In this document: positions 17,223 to 22,499 of the stretch, one piece after another | Layout of the letters: every line of letters starts with the position of its first letter | How positions within the stretch are numbered: the first letter of the stretch is position 1 | Source of the DNA: a virus | IMG/VR virus record: IMGVR_UViG_3300037488_000572 | Span: 1 to 23,886 of that record | DNA length: 23,886 bases | Reading direction: 5' to 3' (one strand) | The notes under the pieces: model-generated | Databases searched by the model: none | What the model was told of the DNA's origin: nothing | The model's input: the letters and a program-made list of their open reading frames with translations, nothing else | Made by a program: the position numbers and the translations under genes

Positions 17223-18283
17223 TATACAAGTAAGATCTTTTGTGCAACACCATTGATAACAACATCCCATACTTTACTACTTGTATTTACTGCAGATCCT
17301 ACTGTTCCAGCATTTGCACCAACGGAACCTACTACAAATTGATTGTTAGCAGTTGCTGCTGCAAGATATCCTATAACAACTGAAGCATCAAAGTTACCTG
17401 TTTGAGTTGAATTACCTATAACAGTATTAAAACTACCCGTTATATTGTCACTTCCTGCACTTCCACCAATAGCTATATTATTTATTCCAGTTGTATTACT
17501 AATTAAACTATATGTTCCAATACCTGTATTAGTATTGCCTATAGAAGTATTACTTAATGCTAAGTAACCTACTGCAGTATTATCGTTACCTAGTTGTATA
17601 ACATTTCCTGCTGCATATCCAACTGTTGTATTATGGTTTCCTGTTACATTATTACTTAATGCAAAAGTTCCCATTGCTGTATTAGTAGTATCAGTTGTTT
17701 TTCCTGAATGATTAAAATAACTCAGTGTTTCATCATATATAAATCTTGGATCACCTTCAACAGTAACACCATTACTATATAATACTTGAATAGCAGAACC
17801 AAGATTTGCTAATGTTACACCTGTAGTAACTAAATTAGGACCAGCTATACCTTGAGGTCCTGTACCACCATTAACACCTGGAGAACCTTGTGAAGCAAGT
17901 AATGCCCAATTAGTTGGATCTAAATCTGGAGTAGTTACTGATGGTCCTACTGCATTAATACAAAACCAAGAAGCTCCTCCAAAACCTACAGCATCATCTA
18001 TTACATATGTACCTAGAGCTGACCAAGCACCTTGCCAGTTTAAACCTGCTGGACCTACTGGACCTGCAACACCTTGTAAACCTGTAGCTCCTGTTGGACC
18101 TTGTGGGCCTTGAGGACCTGCTGGCATTTGTGCTGCCAAGTCATCTACTGATATAGCACCTGCTAAATAATCATCTCCTCTGCGGTTATCTTTTAAACCT
18201 ACTGGGATTAATGTTTGTGAAGGGTTAACTGAAGTAACTACACGTCCTCCTTTAATCCAACTTATGAAATTTAAAATATCCAT
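17222..18283 (-). CDS. Collagen/YadA-like tail fibre
   Basis: A 353-aa modular fibre. Residues 1-54 are the shared anchor (MDILNFISWI... RRGDDYLAGAISVDDLA). Residues 56-80 are collagen-like G-P-Q/G-x-x triplets; 83-130 resemble a CBM5/12 carbohydrate-binding module (WQGAWSALGTYVIDDAV ... WFCINAV ... PTNWALLA); 132-149 hold a second short collagen-like stretch. Residues about 200-310 are YadA-head-like repeats (NTAMGTFAL, NTAVGYLAL, NTGIGTYSL, NIAIGGSAG, NTVIGNST), a trimeric left-handed beta-roll. The frame is open up to 18373, but the earlier ATG lies over the upstream terminator and the paralogue starts at MDILN, so 18283 is chosen. It likely binds host glycans. Confidence 0.85.
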   Translation of the reverse strand: MDILNFISWIKGGRVVTSVNPSQTLIPVGLKDNRRGDDYLAGAISVDDLAAQMPAGPQGPQGPTGATGLQGVAGPVGPAGLNWQGAWSALGTYVIDDAVGFGGASWFCINAVGPSVTTPDLDPTNWALLASQGSPGVNGGTGPQGIAGPNLVTTGVTLANLGSAIQVLYSNGVTVEGDPRFIYDETLSYFNHSGKTTDTTNTAMGTFALSNNVTGNHNTTVGYAAGNVIQLGNDNTAVGYLALSNTSIGNTNTGIGTYSLISNTTGINNIAIGGSAGSDNITGSFNTVIGNSTQTGNFDASVVIGYLAAATANNQFVVGSVGANAGTVGSAVNTSSKVWDVVINGVAQKILLV

Positions 18284-18330
18284 GATTGTTACATAATTAG
18301 TTATATCATTAATATACAAAATATTTATGT

Positions 18331-18368
18331 AAAAACAAAATTCCTGATAAATTAATACCAGGAATTTT
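18331..18368 (-). terminator. Terminator after the accessory operon
   Basis: On the minus strand, AAAATTCCTG pairs with CAGGAATTTT (10 bp) and continues inward by GTA/TAT (one G-U) to a 6-nt TTAATT loop, then GTTTTT. It lies 50 nt past the co-chaperonin stop codon. The 47 nt left before the fibre start at 18283 must hold any promoter for the fibre operon; only a poor TAnTTTTG-type match was seen there. Confidence 0.8.
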
Positions 18369-18417
18369 CTCACCTAAGTTATAACAAAAATATTAACGTA
18401 ATGTAAATATAATAATA

Positions 18418-18714
18418 TTACCAAATGATAGCTACATCACCTTCATTCAATATCAATCTTACTGTTCCATCAATATCTATTTTTTCAGAATGCTCTAATG
18501 ATGAATAAGGAATATAAACCATATCTCCTTCTTTTACTTCTTCACATTTATCTCCTATTGCAAATACTCTTAATTTCAACCAAGCTTTCATTGCTTCATA
18601 CATGATAGCATCTTCATCTTTTTCTGTTAATTTAATTGCTGATTCTTTTTTTACAGGAACTTCAATAATAATTCTTCTTCCTCTTAATACTTTAAACGGG
18701 TGATTCATCTTCAT
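18418..18714 (-). CDS. GroES-like co-chaperonin
   Basis: A 98-aa protein with a GroES/gp31-like plan. It opens FKVLRGRRIIIEVPVKKES (strand before the mobile loop), then a long charged insert with AMKAWLKL, followed by VFAIGDKCEEVKEGDMVYIP (the V-x-A-I-G ... V-K-x-G-D-x-V core of the family) and the ending RLILNEGDVAIIW, matching the I/L-x-E-x-D-I/V-L/A-A-I C-terminal strand. It would cap host GroEL and help fold phage proteins such as the capsid protein, as T4 gp31 does. It overlaps the Acb2-like gene by 23 nt. The mobile-loop segment is unusual in length and charge, which is common in phage versions. Confidence 0.72.
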   Translation of the reverse strand: MKMNHPFKVLRGRRIIIEVPVKKESAIKLTEKDEDAIMYEAMKAWLKLRVFAIGDKCEEVKEGDMVYIPYSSLEHSEKIDIDGTVRLILNEGDVAIIW

Positions 18715-18973
18715 AATGTTTTAGTGTTAATACTTTTACTACTGCCATTTGTGCATTTACTATCTCGCCTACTGCGTGATCAAATAAAAGACTTTTAAGT
18801 GGATGCTTAGATTCACTTGTATAATTTTTTTTCATTATCTCTGCAACTTCAGCAAACAATAGCTTTACTTTAATTACATCTGTATCAGGTTCTACTCTAT
18901 TGTCAATCCCGATTAATTGTTCTCCAAAACAAGGTACTCTTGTTTCTTTAATTATCATTTGTTCTTCTTCCAT
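18692..18973 (-). CDS. Acb2/Tad1-like hairpin protein, candidate anti-defence sponge
   Basis: A 93-aa helical protein. After a short N-terminal segment with EQLIGIDNRVEPDTD, residues 31-50 form one helix (VIKVKLLFAEVAEIMKKN) and 57-83 a second (PLKSLLFDHAVGEIVNAQMA, then VVKVLTLKH). The order N-P/D-x-x-V-x-x-I-K, a long helical hairpin, and the ending I-x-N/D-A-x-M-x-V-V-K-x-L-T is what I know from Acb2/Tad1 hairpin-domain proteins, which sequester cyclic nucleotides made by CBASS or Thoeris defence. The leader ends AAACCAA directly before ATG, supporting the first Met. The call is by pattern; binding residues cannot be checked here. Confidence 0.6.
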   Translation of the reverse strand: MEEEQMIIKETRVPCFGEQLIGIDNRVEPDTDVIKVKLLFAEVAEIMKKNYTSESKHPLKSLLFDHAVGEIVNAQMAVVKVLTLKHYEDESPV

Positions 18974-18978
18974 TTGGT

Positions 18979-19233
18979 TTAATTTATTTGGTCATACGTA
19001 AGTAAAAAGATATCAGGTTTACACGGATAAAACTCATCTTTAATACCTTTAATAATATAGTCTCCTATTGTTGCTGTCATGGGACCTTCTAGAGTACTTA
19101 CTGCAAGTACTACCATTTTGTTTCTTTCATAACTAAAACAGCTTGGGGAAAATGCTAAGATTTCATTTAGATTAGTACCTACCCATTGTAAGGCTTCAAT
19201 CTCAATGGGTTTTTTTACATATCTATGTATCAT
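18979..19233 (-). CDS. Widespread small phage protein (GDYIIKG...EFYPCKPDIF)
   Basis: An 84-aa protein of a type found in many phages. It starts with R-Y-V-K-K-P-I-E-I-E-A-L-Q-W and ends with GDYIIKGIKDEFYPCKPDIF followed by LLTYDQIN. These two hallmarks (KKPxxxEAxQW and GD-W/Y-I-I-K/R-G-x-x-x-E-F-Y-P-C-K-P-D-I-F) define a common hypothetical family whose function is unknown. It shares an ATGA overlap with the gene before and is 5 nt from the Acb2-like gene, in an operon of small accessory genes. Confidence 0.85.
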   Translation of the reverse strand: MIHRYVKKPIEIEALQWVGTNLNEILAFSPSCFSYERNKMVVLAVSTLEGPMTATIGDYIIKGIKDEFYPCKPDIFLLTYDQIN

Positions 19234-19412
19234 GCGTCATACTTTTTAACATCAAGATTTTCTACTTCATTATCTGAGTTAAGTAGATTATACTTGATTT
19301 GTTCTAAGATTCCAATGACGGCCATCTTACCAGTCTCACCTGAATTTATTTCTACTTCTAATCCACCACTATCATGTAGGGATACTTTAATAAGTACTTT
19401 TGATTTTATCAT
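19230..19412 (-). CDS. Small hypothetical protein, first gene of accessory operon
   Basis: A 60-aa protein, MIKSKVLIKVSLHDSGGLEV then EINSGETGKMAVIGILEQIK and an acidic tail. Beta strands in the first half and a helix (AVIGILEQIKYNLL) in the second are suggested. The frame is open upstream to 19514, but that extension runs through the terminator and an A/T-rich leader, so 19412 is chosen. The leader has the AAACCAA motif (complement 19419-19425) and a TATATTTG box at 19429-19436. Function unknown. Confidence 0.7.
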   Translation of the reverse strand: MIKSKVLIKVSLHDSGGLEVEINSGETGKMAVIGILEQIKYNLLNSDNEVENLDVKKYDA

Positions 19413-19428
19413 ATTAATTTGGTTTTTA

Positions 19429-19436
19429 CAAATATA
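19429..19436 (-). promoter_or_regulatory. Possible -7 box of accessory operon promoter
   Basis: TATATTTG on the minus strand is identical to the -7 box at 12738-12745 and lies 16 nt before the start codon at 19412 and after a terminator. The -33 TTTG box is not found at the right distance (AGGT is there instead), so this is only a partial match. Confidence 0.4.
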
Positions 19437-19472
19437 ATAAATTATTTTTTCCTGAACCTTATACAGAGACTT

Positions 19473-19511
19473 TAAATAAAAAAAGGTCCTCAGTTTCCTA
19501 AAGACCTTTTT
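19473..19511 (-). terminator. Intrinsic terminator after the 46-aa gene
   Basis: AAAAAGGTC (19480-19488) and GACCTTTTT (19503-19511) are perfect 9-bp arms around a 14-nt loop, with T-rich sequence on the minus-strand exit side. The symmetric A/T tails would allow action in both directions. The 106 nt between it and the 46-aa gene hold a repeated ACATGTC/GACATGT pair (about 19538-19571) and a GGAGA/TCTCC pair, but no gene. Confidence 0.75.
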
Positions 19512-19617
19512 CAAAACAAATCAAAATAATGTAAAACATGTCAACCCAAAAGCAGAAAGAGGAGACATGTCAAATATATGTATAATTTTTATATCTCCTA
19601 ATTATTTTTAAAATAAT

Positions 19618-19758
19618 TTATCTACCCTGTCCCTTATAAGCTTTTTTATAATTTTTACTTGACTTCATTTTACTTGATTTTGTTTTACTGTGTACCCCAG
19701 GGCGAGATACTGTGTGAGAATTATAAGCTCTCAATACACTGTCTTTAACTTTTGCCAT
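19618..19758 (-). CDS. Tiny basic Ser/Lys-rich protein
   Basis: A 46-aa frame: MAKVKDSVLRAYNSHTVSRP, GVHSKTKSSKMKSSKNYKKA, YKGQGR. The core RPGVH-x-K-T-K-S-S-K-x-K-S-S-K-N-Y-x-K-x-Y-x-G-Q-G-R is a strongly patterned, basic, low-complexity sequence; I believe similar tiny proteins occur in Bacteroidota phages and mobile elements. It overlaps the upstream gene by 14 nt. It may bind nucleic acid; no proof. Confidence 0.7.
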   Translation of the reverse strand: MAKVKDSVLRAYNSHTVSRPGVHSKTKSSKMKSSKNYKKAYKGQGR

Positions 19759-19936
19759 TTCTTTTAATTTTAATTTCCGCGGCCCACTCTAGAATATAAT
19801 CCTCTATCTTCCTCTCTGAAAATCCTGATCTCATTACTGCAACTTCAATAGCATACATAAAGTTATCTGTATCAGGTTCAGGTATAGGAACATTAACTAC
19901 ATATGTTTCTTTAACAAGCTCAACTGTTATCTTCAT
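19745..19936 (-). CDS. Small hypothetical protein next to the divergent junction
   Basis: A 63-aa protein: a beta-like start (MKITVELVKETYVVNVPIPE) followed by acidic DTDNFMYAIEVAVMRSG and a helix (ERKIEDYILEWAAEIKIK). It is the first minus-strand gene left of the divergent junction; the leader is A/T-only for about 35 nt. There is no recognised family. A short ribbon-helix-like protein is possible from composition but unsupported. Confidence 0.65.
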   Translation of the reverse strand: MKITVELVKETYVVNVPIPEPDTDNFMYAIEVAVMRSGFSERKIEDYILEWAAEIKIKRNGKS

Positions 19937-20180
19937 ATACTAATATAATAAAAAAATTTAAATTTTGGAGGGAGGTTTTATAATATATTAGAGAGGGTGA
20001 TTACCCCCTAGTTAAAAACCCCCCGGCTACTGCCGCGTAGTGGGTACCCCCCTATGCTCCGCAGGGCTTTTATCTGTGCACAGCATGGATAACTACTAAA
20101 AATTTCCCAGAGGAAATGTTTTCTTGCTACCATGCAAGTGCAAGAGCTACAACACAGCAGAGCTGAGTCATAGCTATTTA
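19937..20180. other. Divergent junction with C-runs and palindromes
   Basis: A 244-nt gene-free stretch between minus- and plus-strand transcription. It holds three runs of 5-6 C (20004-20008, 20019-20024, 20047-20052) in otherwise AT-rich DNA, a GGGT-gatt-ACCC pair, CTAC-tgccgc-GTAG (20027-20040), the 10-nt palindrome CTGTGCACAG (20074-20083), and ATTTCC-caga-GGAAAT (20102-20117) followed by TTTT. The switch of strand and clustered symmetry suit divergent promoters, an operator region or a replication origin. None can be proven here. Confidence 0.5.
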
Positions 20181-20219
20181 CTAGCCTTGACTGACAGATG
20201 AACTCATAAAATCATTCAT
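20181..20219 (+). promoter_or_regulatory. CTAGCC element, copy 1
   Basis: CTAGCC (20181-20186) followed by TTGACT, then a short inverted repeat ATGAA/TTCAT (20198-20202 and 20215-20219, 12-nt loop) that ends at the start codon of the 86-aa gene. This is the most diverged of four copies and has the shortest stem. Confidence 0.55.
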
Positions 20220-20480
20220 ATGTCTACATTCATTACAAAGGTTATAAATAACCCTCGCAATTCAAGTACTGTCCTATTGATTCCAACAGACTCAGCTAAA
20301 GCAAAGTCCATTGTCCTTAATAAGACACGTGCCAAATCCCTTGGCCTATCTGTCAACAAGTGCTACTTGATTGACACATGGTCCAAGCCAATGGCAAACG
20401 GCAAACAAATGCACATAATAAAAGTGCATTCATGCCTTAGCACTGCGGCTACACCTAGTGCAAGGAAAAAGAAGTCTTAA
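20220..20480 (+). CDS. Small basic protein, first plus-strand gene
   Basis: An 86-aa protein: MSTFITKVINNPRNSSTVLL, then IPTDSAKAKSIVLNKTRAKS and LGLSVNKCYLIDTWSKPM, ending in a basic tail (ARKKKS). Composition is Ser/Lys/Asn-rich with short beta-like stretches; no known motif is seen. It uses many C-ending codons (GTC, GCC, TCC, TGC), unlike the minus-strand genes. It stands alone between its own CTAGCC element and its own terminator, whose stem includes the stop codon. Function is unknown. Confidence 0.8.
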   Translation: MSTFITKVINNPRNSSTVLLIPTDSAKAKSIVLNKTRAKSLGLSVNKCYLIDTWSKPMANGKQMHIIKVHSCLSTAATPSARKKKS

Positions 20481-20508
20481 CCCAAAAGGTTAAGGCTTTT
20501 TCTTTTTC
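20476..20508 (+). terminator. Terminator of the 86-aa gene
   Basis: CTTAACC and GGTTAAG pair over 7 bp around CAAAA, followed by GCTTTTTCTTTTT. The stop codon (20478-20480) lies in the left arm. Confidence 0.8.
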
Positions 20509-20510
20509 AT

Positions 20511-20560
20511 TCCTTCTCTTGCTAGCCTTTACTTGCAATAAATTAATTAATCTATTGCAA
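20511..20560 (+). promoter_or_regulatory. CTAGCC element, copy 2, with hairpin
   Basis: TCCTTCTCTTGCTAGCC and TTTACT (CTAGCC at 20522-20527), then a perfect 8-bp inverted repeat TTGCAATA/TATTGCAA (20533-20540 and 20553-20560, 12-nt loop). The repeat ends 2 nt before the ATG of the 47-aa gene at 20563. Confidence 0.65.
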
Positions 20561-20562
20561 TT

Positions 20563-20706
20563 ATGATTTCATCAGGACTGATTACATCAATGTTCAATGG
20601 CACGTTGTGCCTCATTGAATACATTACTTACAGTAATGGGGATAAGGTAAAACGGATCATAGATCCTTATTCACTTATTCCAATGTTAGTTATTAAACTG
20701 AATTAG
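20563..20706 (+). CDS. 47-aa hypothetical protein, second cassette
   Basis: A 47-aa frame: MISSGLITSMFNGTLCLIEY, ITYSNGDKVKRIIDPYSLIP, MLVIKLN. It is beta-rich with a hairpin-like YSNGDKV turn. Too short for most gene callers, it is supported by its frame between a CTAGCC element and a strong terminator, exactly as the neighbouring genes are arranged. Function unknown. Confidence 0.65.
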   Translation: MISSGLITSMFNGTLCLIEYITYSNGDKVKRIIDPYSLIPMLVIKLN

Positions 20707-20725
20707 TTTAATACTCACATTTATC

Positions 20726-20749
20726 AAAACAGGCTAACACCTGTTTTTT
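20726..20749 (+). terminator. Terminator of the 47-aa gene
   Basis: AAAACAGG (20726-20733) and CCTGTTTT (20740-20747) pair over 8 bp around CTAACA, followed by more T. Confidence 0.8.
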
Positions 20750-20752
20750 ATT

Positions 20753-20805
20753 TATCCTTTTTATGCTAGCCTTTACTAAATTGGATAATTTCATTAACCA
20801 ATTTA
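20753..20805 (+). promoter_or_regulatory. CTAGCC element, copy 3, with hairpin
   Basis: ATCCTTTTTATGCTAGCC and TTTACT (CTAGCC at 20766-20771), then TAAATTGG/CCAATTTA (20777-20784 and 20798-20805), a perfect 8-bp inverted repeat with a 13-nt loop. The ATG of the 139-aa gene follows 13 nt later. Confidence 0.65.
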
Positions 20806-20817
20806 ATATTTTAAATT

Positions 20818-21237
20818 ATGCTTAAAGCACAATTCAAAAACGTCACCAAAGGTGGCGTATGTTACAAAGTAACAGGTTCACCTGAAGAACTTCAGGCTTA
20901 CATGCTAACTATTCCTGCGGAATATTCAGCAAGTCACATTACAGAAGATGGAAACCCTCTTCTTTATGCAGGTTTTGCCATGCCTGGCAAAAAAGATGCA
21001 AAGCATCCGTTGCACTTAGTGCAAACAGGTCCTAACGCAGGGCGTTATTGCCTAGATACCTCTGAACTCCGCTACGCAGAGATGCAGATGAAAGCCTTCA
21101 AGAATGAAGTCTTAGCTGACAAAATGGCTAACACCATTGTGGCAGATTTGCGTGGCACTATCAGTACTTCAGTGCTATCACGCGTGCAAGTTGCTGTTAC
21201 ATCTGAAGATGAAACAGACTTGAACAAAGTTGATTAA
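20818..21237 (+). CDS. 139-aa hypothetical protein, third cassette
   Basis: A 139-aa soluble protein: MLKAQFKNVTKGGVCYKVTG followed by SPEELQAYMLTIPAEYSASH, an alpha/beta start; a central segment GNPLLYAGFAMPGKKDAKHP; YCLDTSELRYAEMQMKAFKN as a charged helix; and an acidic end. No known motif was recognised. Like the 86-aa gene it shows more GC and C-ending codons than the structural genes. It is monocistronic, with its own element and a strong terminator. A DNA- or protein-binding early function is plausible but unproven. Confidence 0.8.
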   Translation: MLKAQFKNVTKGGVCYKVTGSPEELQAYMLTIPAEYSASHITEDGNPLLYAGFAMPGKKDAKHPLHLVQTGPNAGRYCLDTSELRYAEMQMKAFKNEVLADKMANTIVADLRGTISTSVLSRVQVAVTSEDETDLNKVD

Positions 21238-21260
21238 GTGAACTTAATAAACATTGTGAG

Positions 21261-21289
21261 AACAAGAGAGAAATCTCTTGTTTTTTTTT
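21261..21289 (+). terminator. Terminator of the 139-aa gene
   Basis: AACAAGAGA (21261-21269) and TCTCTTGTT (21274-21282) form a perfect 9-bp stem with a GAAA tetraloop, followed by seven more T. It is the strongest of the plus-strand terminators. Confidence 0.9.
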
Positions 21290-21290
21290 A

Positions 21291-21349
21291 AATCCTTTTA
21301 TTGCTAGCCCGTCACTTAAAGTGCCGGTTACACTACACAGATGTAGTGT
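21291..21349 (+). promoter_or_regulatory. CTAGCC element, copy 4, upstream of noncoding region
   Basis: AATCCTTTTATTGCTAGCC (CTAGCC at 21304-21309) shares 15 or more positions with copies 2 and 3, then CGTCACT instead of TTTACT. It is followed by a small CACTT/AAGTG palindrome and an 8-bp hairpin ACACTACA-caga-TGTAGTGT (21330-21337 and 21342-21349). No start codon of a sizable frame follows. Confidence 0.6.
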
Positions 21350-22010
21350 GGATAATACATAATATGTTATGTTAATTAACACATAGAAGATATACTACTC
21401 GTATTAAGTATTAATCTGAATAGCATTGTGTATTATGTATAAAATATAACTACCTGATTATCAAGTAGTGAGTCTACTTGTTACACAGGGTGGAGACAAG
21501 TAATCGTACTAAGTATAACTTAATGTGTATTATGTAGGTATTATATCCTACTTTATTCATAGAAAGTATAGTAAGTATAATAAGAGTATTTAATAATCAC
21601 TACATGGTACAAGGTTATGGGAGTTAATACAGCTACTATACCTATGTCAGAGTGATTAAGATATTATATACTCTACTTATGCTGAGTTAGGAGCATTAAG
21701 ATTACATATAGTGTAGATTTACTTTAAGTAACCTTAGTTAACTAGTTTATACTCAACGCGTTAAGGTGTGAGAATGAGTGTAGGTGACAAACACTCAATC
21801 ATTCTATGGTAATACTCATTACTCATAATTTAGCCACATATTAAATACTATTAATATATATAGCTAAACAAGTATAATCACACACATCTCTTACCTTACA
21901 CATACATTACTTGTATATATCTTATACTTGTTCTTTATTACTTATTATTACTATTACCTGATATACAATAATAAACTCCGGAAATTTTAAAACAACTTAA
22001 ATATATAATT
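21304..22010 (+). ncRNA. Candidate structured noncoding RNA or leader, about 0.7 kb
   Basis: About 700 nt with no frame worth calling on either strand, dense in stop codons and inverted repeats. Perfect stems include ATACATAATA/TATTATGTAT (21355-21364, 21431-21440), CAAGTAG/CTACTTG (21462-21468, 21474-21480), TACTTGT/ACAAGTA (21475-21481, 21496-21502), TACTTT/AAAGTA (21549-21554, 21563-21568), TGAGTGT/ACACTCA (21775-21781, 21791-21797) and AACAAGTATAA/TTATACTTGTT (21867-21877, 21922-21932). The upstream CTAGCC element suggests plus-strand transcription. It could instead be a replication origin or a long 5' leader for the 67-aa gene. Confidence 0.45.
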
Positions 22011-22214
22011 ATGAAAGTAGATACAACAGATGTAGTTAAAACTATACAGAATCAAATTGATGAATTAAATGCATATGATATGAAGTATCTATTAGATGAT
22101 TCACAATATTATATGATACAAGGGCAGATATATGCTCTTACAGCATTACAAGCTCATTATGAAATAGCTAATGAAGCTGAGTTAAATGCATTAGAAAATC
22201 AAACACCTAATTAA
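22011..22214 (+). CDS. 67-aa acidic helical protein
   Basis: MKVDTTDVVKTIQNQIDELN, AYDMKYLLDDSQYYMIQGQI, YALTALQAHYEIANEAELNA, LENQTPN. Two amphipathic helices joined by an acidic loop are likely (DVVKTIQNQIDELN and QGQIYALTALQAHYEIA). The leader is A/T-rich with no Shine-Dalgarno site. It is followed after 9 nt by the 44-aa gene, so the two probably share a transcript. Function unknown. Confidence 0.7.
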   Translation: MKVDTTDVVKTIQNQIDELNAYDMKYLLDDSQYYMIQGQIYALTALQAHYEIANEAELNALENQTPN

Positions 22215-22223
22215 TTAATAATT

Positions 22224-22358
22224 ATGAATGAATATATAGTAGGTTATTATACTCCTCAAGGTAGGATGATAATTACAGTTCATGCTGAATCAAGAGAAGA
22301 AGCAAGAACTATTGCATTATCACAAGGGTATCAAGTACTTGATGTTTCTCTTGATTAA
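22224..22358 (+). CDS. 44-aa small protein
   Basis: MNEYIVGYYTPQGRMIITVH, AESREEARTIALSQGYQVLD, VSLD. A beta-beta-alpha-beta arrangement is suggested: strand YIVGYYT, strand MIITVHA, helix SREEARTIALSQG, strand QVLDVSL. The phrase V-x-A-E-S-x-E-E-A-R-x-I-A resembles small phage proteins with a V-x-A-x-S-x-E-E-A segment. It lies 9 nt after the 67-aa gene. Function unknown. Confidence 0.65.
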   Translation: MNEYIVGYYTPQGRMIITVHAESREEARTIALSQGYQVLDVSLD

Positions 22359-22368
22359 ATAATTATCC

Positions 22369-22396
22369 TAAGCATGATATAAAAACTGCTTAATTT
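22369..22396 (+). terminator. Weak terminator-like hairpin
   Basis: TAAGCA (22369-22374) and TGCTTA (22387-22392) pair over 6 bp around a 12-nt A-rich loop, then ATTTT. It is 10 nt past the stop of the 44-aa gene. The stem is short and the loop long, so the call is tentative. Confidence 0.4.
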
Positions 22397-22499
22397 TACT
22401 AACCAAATCTGGACATAAACAAGTTTTCACCAGTATAAAAAAGAACCAGTGCATTGGGTAGAGAAGCACGTTAATCTAAACTGCCATAACTAAATTATT

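Noticed and set aside
17222-18373. Longer fibre start at 18373
   Set aside because: The added 30 residues run through the terminator and are not shared with the paralogous fibre, which starts at MDILN.
19538-19571. ACATGTC/GACATGT repeat as an operator or attachment site
   Set aside because: A 7-bp pair with a 19-21-nt spacer can arise by chance in AT-rich DNA; nothing else supports a site.
21197-21382. 61-aa minus-strand frame over the terminator at 21261
   Set aside because: It runs through a perfect terminator stem and a CTAGCC element and overlaps the end of the 139-aa gene.
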